Origin: Parelaphostrongylus tenuis
Taxonomy: Eukaryota > Nematoda > Chromadorea > Rhabditida > Metastrongylidae
DNA length: 64,000 nt
Reading direction: 5' to 3'
Assembly (NCBI GenBank): GCA_019055375.1
Contig: JAHQIW010001527.1
Coordinates: forward strand, 62,001-126,000
The translations under genes were made by a program, and so were the position numbers. Under the pieces are notes generated by a model. It ran no database searches. It was given only the letters and a program-made list of their open reading frames with translations, and was not told where the DNA came from. This document shows, piece after piece, positions 1 through 13,438 of this stretch (position 1 is its first letter; each line of letters begins with the position of its first letter).

Positions 1-254
1 GCTTAATTTTAGAGCAGATTCTCGCTGTTATTGTGATATATAAAATATAATACATCTACATTCGCCTCAAGACGATATTGTTCCGAGAGAAAAAATGATT
101 GTTGAGGATACGCGAGTTTTGTCTTGCTTTAAGGCAACACTTAAACCTAGGCAACACTCGTATGTCATCAGCAACCGTTTTTGCGCTCAAGAAGATTCCG
201 TCTCATAAGAAATGTGTTGGTGTGGTGATCTAGAATGATTATCTTAGCGCATTT

Positions 255-497
255 GGGACCTTGGGGCATCCACTCTGCATCTCTTACACCCAACGTGAGA
301 ACACACTGACTGCATTATTGTGTTATTTCAAGTACACTATTGTTGTCATTTTCCTATTTATAACAACATGATAAATTTATATTTAACATATAGGAAAGAA
401 ATGACAATAATATAATTGAAATAGTCAGGTATTAGACTCAATGTGTTCTCAAGTTGGGAGTTAGAGATACAGGGAACGTGGGTTAGCAGGCCCGAAA
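255..497. mobile_element. Foldback MITE (arm A)
   Basis: Long terminal inverted repeats of about 100 bp face each other around a short AT-rich centre near 360-390. The left end reads GGGACCTTGGGGCATCC and the right end is its imperfect complement. No coding capacity is seen. A relative lies at 34,000-34,240. Confidence 0.65.
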
Positions 498-504
498 GGG
501 ACAT

Positions 505-800
505 TATCGATGACGAATACGACAGCCGGTTGATCCACATCTTCAGGTTAGCGCTATGAAAGGTGAGAGTTCTAAAGATACCAAGAAACGCTTGTCTCCA
601 CAGTTACTCAAACTAACACGTCATCGTGGGGCCCGCACGAACAACAGGCAATCAGGATCTTACGTTCGAATTTGTAAAACAATGCAGAGAAGCGATAGAA
701 AAAAGAGATCTTGAAGAAAGAAGACCAGCACTTATGGCTCGAAACTGCATAAGCTGCAGAGAGTTATCACAAAGCCCACCGAAGCTTGTAGGATGCTGTC
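505..800 (+). pseudogene. RTE-type retrotransposon fragment (arm A)
   Basis: This matches the segment of the RTE element at about 52,550-52,810 that links endonuclease and reverse transcriptase. Shared features are VSAMK, a KKRLSPQ-like motif and CREAIEKRDLEERR against CREAIKEELKERR. It is an isolated, 5'- and 3'-truncated piece that continues into unrelated AT-rich sequence. Confidence 0.75.
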
Positions 801-1269
801 AAATGCTTTAAGAGTTGTATGACAATTTATATAAAATTATCGCGATTTCAACGTGTCTACTTCTTTGGATGTATATGAGAAGGCTTAGTCTTTGCAGACA
901 CTACGAAACAGTCTATCGCGGACGAAGTTAATGTAAAAATGAATAAAATTCTTGATAAAAGAATGACTGAAACGACCCAATACCCATTAAATCTTGAGGT
1001 TATTATGGCATCCTTCCGTCGATTCATGAAAGGTCACGGATGAGAGGATCTATCATGCTATTACGCAGTTCCATAAGTTTTGGCTGTAGGGTGAATAAAC
1101 ACCGAATTTATCAGTAAGAAATGATTAAAATTACACGATTTTGGCAACGTTCAATCACGCATTTTTTAAAAAACATTTTGGTATACACCTCGCCCATACA
1201 GACTCTAAGACGGAGCCGTCGTGAGAACAAATTTGTTTGTTACCTATGCACGAATAACGCTCAGGGTAA

Positions 1270-1425
1270 TATTTTTTTGAAGCGGGTCGCAAGATTAATG
1301 AAGCTTGGGTCGATGATACGGCTGCAGAAAAGATAAATACGAAGTGGTTTGCAAAGTTCAAAGTTGGAGACAACAGTCAGAATGATCAGTCGCGATCTAG
1401 CCGCCCACACAAAGTTCCGACATTT
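1270..1425 (+). pseudogene. Mariner transposase N-terminal (HTH) relic, arm A
   Basis: The translation contains RKINEAWVDD, then KWFAKFKVGDNSQ and DQSRSSRPH. This matches the mariner pattern (INExxG, WFxKFxxGDxxxxDxxRxGRP) of the first helix-turn-helix and its linker. The DDE domain is absent and stops follow. Confidence 0.7.
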
Positions 1426-1721
1426 TTACGCCATTCTCCACTAGCACTTACCTGAATGCGCCAATCGAGTAGCAGGCGAATTTGATTCCAAGGCAGTTCC
1501 ATCTTAGAGCAAATACAGTCAAAATGTATGCCCAAACGCTTACAAGAAAATGCGCAATTGATTTGATACTAAGGCCATTCAATTTCAACTTTTTCTAGTC
1601 AATAATATTGGTATTTATTGCTTTAGTGCCAGAAATTAGGGCACAATCTATAAAGTACAAGACACATTGTAGTGAAGTTGTTTGTTGATGAGAGGCAATA
1701 AAACCTAGACTAACGTTTTAT

Positions 1722-4700
1722 TTAATCATAATTTTTGCATGCACATCGAGGCAAGGGATCAAGAGAACAATGAGTATGTTCTTCATCAGTGTCAAGCTTC
1801 TTGTACAGTTTGAACACTATTGCCTTGACATTTGTGTAACCTTGAGCTGGTGTAAGGAATGTCGCGGGATCAACGCGCATCTTTACTTTTTCGGCCAACC
1901 GCACTGCTAGTACACGACATGACTTTTGCTCCATCAGTTCATGGCGATCCACCTAAAAGCAAAGCATTCCAAAACTAGTGGTATCACGTTGATCACCATA
2001 ACATGTTATGGATTTGATCACTCAACTATAATGTTTTTATGAACAAAGCAACTGAGGATATTGAAGAATTTCAGTGTTCTTGCTGCTTTTTCGCACTGCT
2101 ATGGTGTCTCAAATATACCCAAGAGAATCCAGTGGGTGACCGAAAATCCGCCCTTTAAAGCGAGTTTAACTCGCATTCCACCTATGTCTGTAACAGGTGC
2201 GATCGGGTAAGCAATATCGGTGGTTGGTTGAGGAATGATAGCTATAATATGGACAATGAAGAATGATGTGTGATACAAAACGTGTGCCTCGGTGGTGTAG
2301 TGATAGGTCGTACTACCGGTGCGAGTACTGCGCAGGTTTAACTCTCTGAAGTTGGTACATTGCTATTTTTATCACCTTCCAGTCAGTTTTGGCTCGGCTC
2401 ACAGTTTTTTCCGCTTCGCAATTCTTAGTACAATCAGCACTACATTTATATCTTTGCTTGTTTGAGGATTTGAACTTCTTCACAAACGTCGCAAAGTAGT
2501 TCTCAAGCACATTTCCTTGGAATCTCGAGGACAGCCAGGCTGCTGCGTTTGGTAGGGCGCTCGTTTTTGATTGCCGAGGAGTGATGGGAGGCTGTGAAAT
2601 CGATTACGTTTCAAGCCCCGCGGATCATAACTAACCACGCGGTCATAAGTCAGATATCCCAAAAAATTTATATAGAATATACTATTAACAGCAAAAGTTC
2701 ATCATTAATCACTTACTCAAGGACACGGAATAGATTTTAATCGTATCATATTAGAAGTAATTTAAGGCATGTTTGGTCAATACAAGTACTCCTGTTAGTC
2801 TATTGATTTATCAGGTCAGTGTTTTAATCTCTTTTGACCAAAAACACTATTTGGGTTTGACGATCTGAAAAAGAATAAGGGATCGCTTTACTGCGAAAAA
2901 GGGACCAAATTATCAACTGAGTATGGGCAGAGAGGCACTGATAATCACTGGGTTACAATTTTTTCTGCAGCGAGATTATTCCAGAAAGCGATTCTCAGTT
3001 AATATCAACTTTGCTCATGAAAATGCTATATAGATGAGAATTGCTCCTTGATTCAACACAAAATTGTCAACAAAACATTTACTCTATGACGTCTAACGTT
3101 TCGGTGAGTGTCGTTAGGTAAAAATCAGCGTAACATTTGAAAAGTAGAAAACAACTAAGCTCACCATGTTAGGTCGAAAGTGATGGATCAGGGCACAGAA
3201 AGCGCGTCCATCATCCCAGTCCGATGAAAAATTTCTGACAAATATATTGGGATAATCGGCAAGGCTTAAAAAAGTATTATTTGAAACTTTTAAAAAATTT
3301 CATTAATATAGAAAAAATGACAGCACACTAGTTAAATGAAAATTATGCAAAACTCTCAGATTTTTGTGGAGATGAGCCTTCAATTTGTTATGCTTACAAG
3401 AAACGCTTTGGATAATTTCTAACTTTGAACGTTGTGAAAACTGGTGCAGCATCTTTGTGGGATATTTTATATTTCTTGAGATAAACGAGCATTTTTTGTT
3501 TCCTGTTCGTACTCTTTCAACTCCACTGAAAAAGACTCACTGTGCTTGAGCCCATGCCAACAACGCACTCCGTTTTGAGCCACACTGATACTTCTTCATT
3601 AGATTGGTCCACAACACCTCGTCAGCAGAAACCTCCGTATCACTCACTTCGAGTAATCTCCAATTCAATCAAATATTACGTGGTTGCATCGTAATGCGCA
3701 AAAAATTAACGATAAAACTTCTGCGTTTATCAGTCCGTTAAGAACGCACTAAGGTATTCCATGCTATCAAGCGTCATGAAGGTAGTTAACTGCTTCAAAA
3801 AATTATTTACGATGAAATGACAATGTATCGGTGTAGTCTGTTCACCCTCTTAGAAAAGTCTCCTTCCGCTAGACAATGGTCGTACGAAGATCATGTTCTA
3901 TGGGCATAGAATTCAATGATCAATTTCGTGTGTATTGTTGAGCATATCTAGGTACTGCGCTGCACCCGCCCATATCATTGGTGAACAACTCCTTAATTAC
4001 ATTTCATCATTAAATATTATGTTTGCCCTTCATGAAAAGTCAGAAAGCTTATTTGACAAATAAAAAGCCAACCTCTTTATTTTGGCCTGTGCCTCATCAC
4101 GCTCTCTTCCAGCAGCTTTGATCGCGGCAGTGCAATCTTCCAATTCAGCTTCGTACGTACGACGTTCACTCTTAAATTGCCGCAGTGAGTAGACTAACAA
4201 GAATTATTCAAAAACATTCCAAAATTTCAATTTCTGTAGCTTCTGAATAGGTACACGACAAAGCTGCAGTGCATTCAGTGTGCGTGTGCAACTGAGTTTG
4301 TCAGTTAGCCCACGATCGCGATCAAAATTTCACGAATAGATTATATTATTGTTATTGTTAAATTGAGAAGAGTGTTTCCTGTCAATCAATAATCAAATAA
4401 TTTTTTTCCCCATTGAAGTTATATCTATCTCCTGAGCTTTTTTCAAGCCTTACGATAAGCTCTTATATCCCACTAATTTAGATAAATCAATGGTAATGTC
4501 ACTATCACTATAACATATAGGCGAACCACAATTTGCATCCTACATTCACAGCGGTAATTTGCTATTCTGAATGGTAACTGCTGATGAGTCTTTTTTGTTC
4601 CTTCCTAGAAGAAATGATAAGCAGATGATATTGCCAGCTATTCTGAGAAACCAACATTTTACTTCATGGCTATTATTCGTTGAGAACGCCCGTCACAACT

Positions 4701-7700
4701 GTAAGAGCCACATCACCTTCATCTTTGCTCATTTGTCTTGTTGGCCTTGCCACTATATGAATGACTGTATTGCTTTGATGTATATCCTTGTTTCCGCACT
4801 TTATTCGTTTTGAGCGACCACTACTTGAACTAACATAACATCATAAAAGCGACGCGTCGCCGATCCAACAAAGCCGAGTATCCTACTGTGAACTAGTGAT
4901 TTCACGCTGCTCATGACTGACTAGCAAATCTATCTCAATCACTATCAACTCAGTGGTTTGCAAACAGATGGTTGTACCACAAAGCCTACTTCTTGCATAA
5001 ATCGTAACACGACATTCCCTTTGCAAACAATAAGGAATAAAGTTGCAATGTGCCGATTTCCTAACCGACTGTTTTTTTCCAAACCGATATCATGGTGTAG
5101 CATGGGCTGGACATAACTTTTTCCACTACCAACGACGTCTACCATAGCGGTTAGCGCTCATTGCCGTGACATCGCTGGACTTAATAGACAGCTACTTATG
5201 ACAAGAGACTAACTAAAAATAATGTTTGGTATTTACCATGATATTTCGGCACCCATCCATACTTGGAAGGCCTCCATAATAAATCGCATACCTTTGTGGA
5301 TTGTACGGCTATGTGATTTTTTCAGGCCAATCACGATATCCCTGGTAAACTTACTAGTACTTGGAAGAAGATCCAAGTATGAAACTCAATATCATGCACT
5401 ATTTAGACTTCTTTATTTCAGTAAATAACTTCTCGTCTAGAAACACCACTGGGCAATAAATCGTATCGAAAGGTCTTCTAATGAAATTCTGATCTAGTTA
5501 GTATAAGGTGCAATACGATTCCAACCTTATATTGGACCGAAATACGACCCATGCATTTCAAGTTCCAAAAAGTTCAAACACATACCTCGACAACCGACTG
5601 AAGTCTTTTCACCTCATTTTCCAAACAATCGATTTTTTCATGTAGCTTCTTCAAAATCAGAGATTGATGATTCACATCAACCCTTGTGCAGTCGATAAGA
5701 TTAGTTTCAATAGACTAAAACATAAGATTTACGTAGATAACTTAAGTTCAAGCGTATCACTTTTTGCAATCTGTGCTGTATGAAGCTGCACCTTTTGTAA
5801 GAGAAGTTGCTACAATGTTACAGCTTCGTAATAGGTTGGAAATAAAGTTCCGAGGCACTTGTGAAAAACTGACACTTCATGCGCGAATTTCAAGCAAAAA
5901 CAATAATAACTATTTTCAAAAATGAATGTCATCATTTTCTATGACTTTTTTGGCAGCGGTTCGCTAAGTTTTGGATATGATCGAAGTATCGTTCTTTCGA
6001 ACTGGAATCGAAGAACTCTTGACGTGCTCTAACAGCTGCATCAGATGATTCAAAACAGCGACTCTTTAGAACTATTGCATTGATCGGAAAAGGCCAAAGT
6101 CGGATGGAACGCAATATGGACTGCAAACGGGATGCGGCAGGTTTTCGACTCTATTCAATTCATCAAACTTGTCTTTGGTTTTTGTTGACGATGTGCGGTG
6201 AGGTTTTGTCTAGCTGCATCAAAACGCGCTTTTCGTTGACCACAGCGGAATGCTTCTCTTTGAACAAAGTGATAATAAGTACGAATAATATCTAAGTCTT
6301 CAGTGGAAAAATTTCACATAGGAAGCTGTGATAATCTTTTAATATGCTTGGGAGTTATCTGATGCTTGTCATTGTGCCGCAAATCTTTCCTTCCAATCGC
6401 AGTTCTTGATCGTCAGAAAAAGATTATGATTAAATAACTAACTATACGACAAAGTGTACAACTCAAATACACTAAATTTTCCGTAATTTTTACTCCGTGC
6501 ACAGATTTTTGAAAGGATTTTTGTGGTCTTTTGAGAACATAGTAAAAATGGAATTTCATGATGTATTTGGCTTTTAGTAGGGCCTTGTCGTTGAGTTGTA
6601 AGAACAAAGAGATTGTTCCACTTTGGAGCGAACGCTGTGTTCAATTTACTAACATCTGCTTGAAGTTTCTAATGAGCAAAGTTTTTCCACTATGCTTTCT
6701 GTGGTCATTGATTAGCTTGAGTATCACAGACTTTAGTACCTGATTTTTGAAAGCGTTTTCTCAGCGCGCTGTGCCCATAAAGAGAATATTTCTTTTTTAC
6801 TCCGGAATACTTAGCACGCTGTTTTAATTCACAGTGCTAACATAAAGGCAATTTCAGTACATAGAACGATCATGCACCTTGAAATTATGACTTATTTAAT
6901 GATGAATCTCTACTTCTAATAAAAAATGGATATGTTTGTTACCGTCAATGTTGCAATATTGATACTCAAAAACATAAATCTTAGAGTGTCGAGCTCTTAA
7001 GAAAGACTTTTATGGGGACTTTTTGAGTATGATGCTAGAATAAGCGTAGAACAAGCGCGTATTCACTTTTGTGTGGAGTAGATCTTTGGAAAAATTGAAT
7101 ATTGCTGAGCTAAATTCCTATAACATTCCACTGATGCTCTGAACTATTTATTTTTAATATCTATTTAGCAAAAAGCAAAAGAGGAGAAGTCAAAACTATT
7201 CCCAACGGTCAACAGTTTACTTTTCATGCGCAGAAGTTGCACTTCTACATAATCAGCAGTTGTTAGGTCTCAAAACAGTCAACAGTTAATATATTAGGTT
7301 GAGGAAAAAGTTCCCTAACACAAACTGAACATTCAAAGCTTACACATAAATTTAATTTAAAACCATAATATTTATTTTTCGAAATAACGATCATCATTAT
7401 CCTCGTTCTTCTCTCAACAATCTGCAAACTATCTTAGAGTCGTCATTCTCTGGGCTTTGAATAAAAAAAAAGAGCTCCTGAAGTACGTCTTCGACGTCGT
7501 CAAGTGTCTCGAATCGCCACGTCCACGTAGGAAACGGTCCACTGAGCGGAAGTGGACCGTAATCAGTCGGATCAACATCTGTATCGTATAATGAGTGCGG
7601 TAATACATCGACTTTCTCCAACTCATCAACTCTTCCTTGGTCTTCTCTGAGATGGTGAAGTTTGGCATTGTCTTGCTAAAATAGCTTGCGCTTTCGGAAA

Positions 7701-10700
7701 CGAACAAGACTGAGATCACCACTATGAAATCGGTTATACTACTATGCAGCAGTCACATGAGTCACACTCTCGTCACCTTTGAAGCCACAAATCTCCTTCG
7801 CGGCGTCTCTTGCCAAGAATTTTCGCTTTCAACAACAGCGTATCAAAACTCAAAGCTCGATTTTATCCACAGTTTTAATCTGTTATCCGAAGAGTGAATC
7901 AAAATTTGATGCACCATAACTAACGTTATCGGGGAGTTTCTTATAAAAAAAAATGTTCCTGAAATATGCTTGACAGTTATCCTCGAGTCATGCATGTGTT
8001 TTATCATGAACACATATACAGTGCGCGCAGTAAAATACAAGTGTCTCGGCTTTTTAGCCTTGACATTTACACGCTCCCTTTCTGTTTAATCAGTTCCTCG
8101 AAGATCTATCCCTTACATAGAGGAACCTCACACAAAATATTCACACATGCTGCTAAGTGACAAAATTACCGAACGTGCAGTGTCGCACACTCGACCACAT
8201 GCATGACTCAAAAATAATTCTTAGACATACTAAAATTTGAACGTGGTGTCAAAGAAACACCCGAGACAAGAAGTGTGATATTCCTTAGAGATTCCTATAA
8301 AGTTACAATAATCTATACTGTATGCAACAAACGTAAAATTTATTTCCTTCTCATTAGGAAGGGGCAAGTGAAAAACCGACCTTAATCGCTAGAGAAGAAC
8401 GTTTTCTAGGAGTGTTGGCAACCATTCAAAACCTACAACTTTACGCTACAGCCTTGCGTCGCCGGTTTTCCAAAATATTTCTTTATAACGCTGTAGCATC
8501 CAGATCAAAATGTATGTTCCACACTTGCCTTTCGCCCTCATTTTTATCACGTATAAAATTCAATAAAAACCACAAACATTATATCAATTTTTTGAAGAAA
8601 TTTTCGTGATATCCTGAGAAACTATTTTTTTCAGAGTTTTTATTAAAACCAAGCAAAAATTCTCAAGTGAATAGCAGTATATCGATCGTCCTGCCTCGCC
8701 TCGCCCCTGCAATGTCCCCTGCCACAGATCTCGCCTTGCCGTATAGTCGGTTATAAACGTTGTGAAAAATGTAAAACTCGATCTTATTTTTCCAGCTGAA
8801 CCGTATTTCAAGTAAACAAGCAAATCACTAGAATCAGGAAACGTCACGCTATTAGATGATAACTACCAGTCTAAAGAAAGAACTCTGTCAAGTGAGGTTT
8901 AGAGCACAAATAAAAACACCAGATGGGATCAATAGATCAAGAGAACCTTTTGAAAAGGAAACACATTTCTGAGTTTTTTGAATTCTTTGGTATAGTTTGA
9001 GAACCAGCACTCTAATGAAGGAGTTTTCGCGGCGAAATATAAGTGACATAAGAGGAAAAACACGTGGTTTTATGGAACATGAGTTTGTTGAAGCCTATAG
9101 TCCTATAAAGGAGTATTTGAAAAAAAAAATTTGCTATGACTGGGTATAGCCTAAAATTTCATCTTCCGAATGGTTACTAACGCTTCTGTGAAAAGAATCT
9201 CTACAGCGAATGAGATCAATTTTTCATTTGCCCTTTCTTATTCAGAGAGAACTTGGAATTTTAAATTTTTTGCGGTTGTTACGGTACATTTTCCTCAGCC
9301 TCGTACAAACCATGATTCAAATATCTAAGAGAGCTGCAAAGGTTATATTTTATATAAGCGTACTAAAATATTCAGAAGCAGACTTTTGACACTGACTGCA
9401 CTTAGTAGGCGTCCTTATAACACACTCCCTCGAGCTTAAGCACATCTAAGTTTTAACTGCTTTTCTTTGTAGTAAACTCCTAAGTAGGAAAACGGTAGTG
9501 TACCAATCGTTGACAAACAGGTGTCTCTATTCGTCTAGAATGGCGTCCATTGAGCTCATCACAACACTATCTGTGAGAATTCCTATGTGCCCTTTGCGAG
9601 GGTTTTATTGGCAAAATACATCTCGCCCCAAGCAGATATTTTTTTGGCTTTAGTACAGATCAGGTAACGCTTCAGTTATGTTTTATATGTGACAAATGCA
9701 CAATACTCGTTTGAATGCACAAAACGACAAATTTTCACTTCTTCGACGTTCACCTTTCTTCACCCAGCTTTGCTCTGATTGCCATTGATTTGTCTATTCT
9801 GCAATATACTCTTTAAGATCGATCACAAATTTTTCATACACGTCGAATGGTCCTTGGCACGTCAGCAATACGTCACTGTAAATATCGTGCAGCTCACCAA
9901 AGTGTAGGACTCTGCGACGGTACTTTCTTTGACCACTCGCCAATGTTCTCTTTATTTTCCGTTGCCTACTGTTCTTCGTTCTCTGAGCTACTATCTCCAG
10001 AGACAACACTCGTGACGAGTGCATTGCTTTTCATGCTGTTACCTGCTTCGTCACCGACCTCCTCATCATTATTGTTTGTCAGCAAGCGATCGAGTAGGAC
10101 CTGATCCTTCATCTGCTCGTGCGATAAAATCTTTTTCCCAAAAATGCTTCTTAAGAAGCTTTTTCCCACAACTTCTAAGGTTGGAAGCTTAATCATAACA
10201 TGCAAATATTTGCGCCTTCTTGCATGAAACTCTTGGGCATAAATGATGGAGGATATTCATCGCAAGTAAAGGGCGAATCAGGAACCTTCCGAAGTATGAT
10301 TAAACTCCAAAATTATTTGGACGCCGTCACAGGGAGGCCTATTGCAAAGCTGAAAAATGGTCGAGGTGAAGAAAATTACTTTAAAGACCTTAAAATAATA
10401 AGAAATGCGTAGAGGATCTAAATTCGCTCGCACGTTTTGTAGCAAAAGTCGTTGCGAGTTGCCGATATGTTTATAGTTCAGAAAAAAGTGACTATGCGGA
10501 AATTCTAATGAAAATTTTATATTATTTAACCCGTATCACCGTTTTTTTATGCTGTGCTAGTTCCAGAATTTTTAGTATTCTATTCTTCTTCTCTGCTTTA
10601 TCGCTTGATTGAAATTTTTCCTTTTTACGGACGTCGGTGCCAGGTTTTCACGGAGCCTGGTTGAGGCGCTCCGTGAAACGCTGCTGTTGTTTGCCGGAGA

Positions 10701-12802
10701 GTGTCGGGGTGGGAGATCAACACTGCGTCAAGCCGCGCCGAGCATCTTTCTTTGAGAATTTGTCATTTATTCAACAATACAGCAATGACTGCCCATAAAC
10801 CTATACCCACTAATCAAAAAATATTCCTTCAAGGGTATCGAAGGACTGATATAGCATGCAGTGAGCAGCATCGTTCTTCACAAGCGATTCGTTTCTTGGT
10901 CTGTACTTACTACGATAACTTTTTAAGTGATAGAGAGGAGAGTATGCTAAATGTAAACAATTCATGCAATATTATCCTTTGTACAACTTATCAAAGTTGA
11001 AATACCGCGAGCATCATGACCGCATCGAACACGAGCATTTTCCATTCACACATAAATGTTTTATGTGTACCAGTTTACGAAAGAGTGTATAGAGAAATAT
11101 AAAACAGAAAAAAAATGTTGGAATGAACCTTGAGAAAAATGTAATCAAATAATGAAAATCGCTCGCCACTTGCAATTTGTACAGCGCGCAGCACGCTCAC
11201 TTGCCTTCTTCAATAGGTTTAGGAGTGACTGTCAAATATTGGATAGGGGTAGAGAGGTAAATTTCAAACGATCATACGCTCGGCACTGCCGAGAGCAAAA
11301 AATCATTGTTTCACTTAGAGATAATTTTATTTCGTAAACTCCGAAATGTCTCAAAATTCAGTATATTTGAACATATTTGTTGCACGCAAACTGTGCTCTA
11401 TTAATAGCCTAATTGCCTCATTGTATGCTATTGAACAACTCGGCATTTCGAATAGAATCCGTGTAGATCTAGCTCAGATACAACGTCTAAGCGCATGTCG
11501 AAGATGTAAATTAGCACAGCACGTAAACATTACATTTTTTCTTTGAATTCATTTGCATCTTATGATATATAAATGATAGCTCTTAGTCCGTGTTTATCCA
11601 ACTATTTAAGATATGCTACCTGAAATAACGATTAGGCTCATCGCGTTCACCGATAAATCATATATTCATCATTTTTACTCACTGGGAAGGTAATAGCAGA
11701 TACCAGACCAAAGCATTAAGAAAGGATTTTTGTGTACTATACCCCCGTTTGTCCAAACTGTAATTTTCTAGGTCAAAATCAAAGTTTGCGCCAATCATGT
11801 AACGTTGTATAGAAGCAGAAACGATATGTTAAAATCATGCAAGTAAACATGACATAGTTAGGGCTCAAAGAAGTGCTGCCAGCTGTATTCCTCCTTACTG
11901 ATTTTGCTTCTCGAGAGAATTGTACTTGATTTTGTGTTATTTCCAAATCCGCTTCCAATCTCTTATTTGTTTTTCGTAATGAGGCGCAATCACTCCTGGA
12001 TAATCGTAACGACAACCGAACCTTAAAAAAAGTTATTTGGTCATCTCCTTGATCGCTTGAATGAGACTCAATCAAAGCAAAATTCACCTCTGCTAATTCG
12101 CATAATGCTGCCTGCAGCTGCTCGCTTACGTTGGAATCAATTTCCTTTGGTTCCGGTGTAACCAGCGGAGCAGGTGTGCTGCTATAAAAAAAAAACTAGA
12201 TTGTTTTGTAAGATTCCTCTACAGCATCACATTGGCGATAAACCGATCATAGTGCGATTAAATTAGGCATTGAATTCAGTATTGATTTAGTAATCAACAA
12301 TTAGTTTTAGCGCAATGGACTAATATCTTACGATCACTGCTTACTAATATGTCTAGTCAGTGCTGCTATCCATACAAGCCTAGTACTCATCCACAGACCT
12401 TGCAAGGTTAGAAAGTTTGGTAAAGCGGCAAGCAGGATCGCATTTACTACTAACGTGTGAGCTATAAGACAACTCAAACCACTGTGCTAATACGCAGTCA
12501 TAACATGGGGTATTATTTCAGTTTCGCAACAGTTTCAAAACAACGTACACGTTAAAATTATATGTACAATTTAAACGAAAGCCAGTTCATTTATTGACAT
12601 GTCTTGCTCTATGTTAGAGTTTATAAGTAGCTGAATTAACAGCAGAGCAACATCAGTTAATGAAATGTTTTCTGAAAAAGTTTCCTTGTATGTTCTTGTT
12701 TAAAATTTACCTTGTTATAACAATATCTTCATGAACAGAATCCTCTCTCTGAGAAATTGATTGTCGCCATCTCTGTGGGGACAGCTGTGGCTTTGAACTC
12801 AT
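1722..12802 (-). CDS. Cytospin/smoothelin-type CH-domain protein, copy A (8 exons)
   Basis: Predicted cytoskeletal adaptor: a coiled coil followed by a C-terminal calponin-homology domain, a fold that in cytospin, smoothelin and actinin relatives contacts actin or partner proteins. Coding exons on the minus strand: 12,802-12,711, 12,181-12,088, 12,021-11,926, 5,714-5,586, 4,170-4,073, 3,657-3,541, 3,264-3,165 and 1,952-1,722. All phases join to an open 318-residue frame. Residues 1-31 are Ser/Arg-rich, about 45-170 are coiled coil (including LENEVKRLQSVVE), and about 185-305 are the CH domain with GSKRSALLAW, NFSSDWDDGRAFCALIHHF and VKAIVFKLYKKLD. The short tail is Cys-rich. An AATAAA overlaps the stop. 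The exon-3 donor (GTACAA) is weak in this copy. The family call is firm for the CH domain; a cytospin rather than smoothelin origin is inference, and extra exons in the long introns are possible. Confidence 0.8.
2285..2630 (+). mobile_element. tRNA-derived SINE-like repeat (arm A)
   Basis: Two tRNA-like promoter signals are visible: an A-box-like GGTGTAGTGATAGG near 2,291, and a second head with GTTTGGTAGGGCGCTCG near 2,548 followed by a B-box-like GTTTCAAGCCCCGCGG near 2,610. The spacing and stems are too irregular for a functional tRNA. It lies in the last intron of gene copy A in opposite orientation. Confidence 0.5.
5937..6240 (-). pseudogene. Mariner transposase C-terminal relic 1 (arm A)
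   Basis: Degenerate copy of the DDE C-terminus described at 23,440-23,740, in intron 4 of gene copy A. Frames are broken by stops. Confidence 0.65.
7395..7760 (-). pseudogene. Mariner transposase C-terminal relic 2 (arm A)
   Basis: Same relic as 22,085-22,420, with ELEKVDVLPHSLYDTDVDPT followed by DYG and then ETLDDVEDVLQELFF. It is a different subfamily from relic 1 and also lies within the big intron. Confidence 0.65.
8360..8860 (-). repeat. Dispersed repeat family P (arm A)
   Basis: A non-coding repeat marked by ACGCTGTAGCATCC and GCCCTCATTTTTATCACG. Related copies lie at 20,960-21,470, 30,860-31,090, 54,960-55,740 and 62,580-62,745. It may be a non-autonomous element. No terminal repeats could be fixed. 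Confidence 0.55.
9465..10205 (-). pseudogene. piggyBac-type transposase relic (arm A)
   Basis: Minus-strand fragments match the arm-B relic: KDQVLLDRLL, the acidic NNNDEEVGDEAG, PFDVYEKFVIDLKEYIAEWT, and MDAILDE followed by a stop and HLFVNDWYTTV. The last is the piggyBac core block around its second catalytic Asp. A 120-bp stretch near 9,590-9,710 has been replaced relative to arm B. It is a non-functional intron relic. Confidence 0.68.
10646..10678 (+). other. Conserved hairpin (arm A)
   Basis: A perfect 11-bp stem, TTTCACGGAGC with GCTCCGTGAAA, encloses an 11-base loop. The arm-B counterpart (19,165-19,197) keeps the fold through a C-G to T-A pair change. It is probably a structured part of a repeat or a small RNA; no family is recognised. 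Confidence 0.5.
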
Positions 12803-12821
12803 AGTAATTGCGAAGAAGATC

Positions 12822-12832
12822 CTAAAATGAAC
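12822..12832 (-). promoter_or_regulatory. Splice acceptor just upstream of the copy-A start codon
   Basis: On the minus strand a CATTTTAG acceptor lies 19 bases before the ATG and is conserved in the other arm. A TTTTAG so close to the start fits a nematode spliced-leader trans-splice site, or the 3' end of a 5'-UTR intron. Confidence 0.45.
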
Positions 12833-13283
12833 GTATGCATGGATCAGAAATATTTATCTGCTATACCGGACGGTAATTTGAAGTTTTATACACGTGATGC
12901 AAAAGACGATCTATAAAGCAGTGGTCGTCAAGAAATATGCGAGACGGGAAGAAGAGCTCGAAGGATAAGGAATTAGTTAGTGAAATTAAAATTTCAAAAG
13001 TCCATGGTGTCATTTACTAACGGAAAGGTGAAAAATGAAACCGACCTTCTTTGAACAGTGTACACTTCAATATGAGAACGCGATGGTCATTTATATGCTA
13101 AAGTGATAGTATTATCAGTATCAGTTGCATTGTTGACATAATTGAATCCTATAGAACGTGTTGGAATTTGTAAATTGAACGCTTAGACTCATACCTCGCC
13201 ATTTGACAAGCTTTTTAATAGACATTTCTCGCTCAACGATATTCTGATGAGGATGTAACATGTTTTAAGTCAATAAGTTCTAT

Positions 13284-13331
13284 GTGCTATACAGGCGCCT
13301 GTTTCGTCCTACCGGGACTCATCAGTAGCAC
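13284..13331 (-). ncRNA. Type I hammerhead ribozyme motif, intact core
   Basis: Minus strand: stem I GTGCTA with TAGCAC; core CTGATGA; stem II GTCC-CGGTA-GGAC; GAAA; a loop-less stem III ACAGGC with GCCTGT; then A, giving the site GUA. All conserved positions of the hammerhead consensus are present. Self-cleavage is inferred from the family. Confidence 0.85.
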
Positions 13332-13389
13332 CGTCCTCGGTTCAGCCGATTCTCAAGAGAGCCTTGGTGAATCGGCTGAACCGAGGACG

Positions 13390-13438
13390 GTGCTACTGAT
13401 GACTGCCCTGTAGGATGAAACAGACGCCTGTATAGCAC
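13390..13438 (+). ncRNA. Degenerate hammerhead ribozyme motif
   Basis: Stem I (GTGCTA/TAGCAC), CTGATGA and GAAA remain, but stem II (CTGCC....AGGAT) no longer pairs and stem III has a mismatch. It is the mirror half of the foldback. Confidence 0.6.

Noticed and set aside
4571..4610. CTGATGAGTC near 4,583 as another hammerhead
   Set aside because: No GAAA follows at the right distance, stem II does not form, and there is no complementary stem I.
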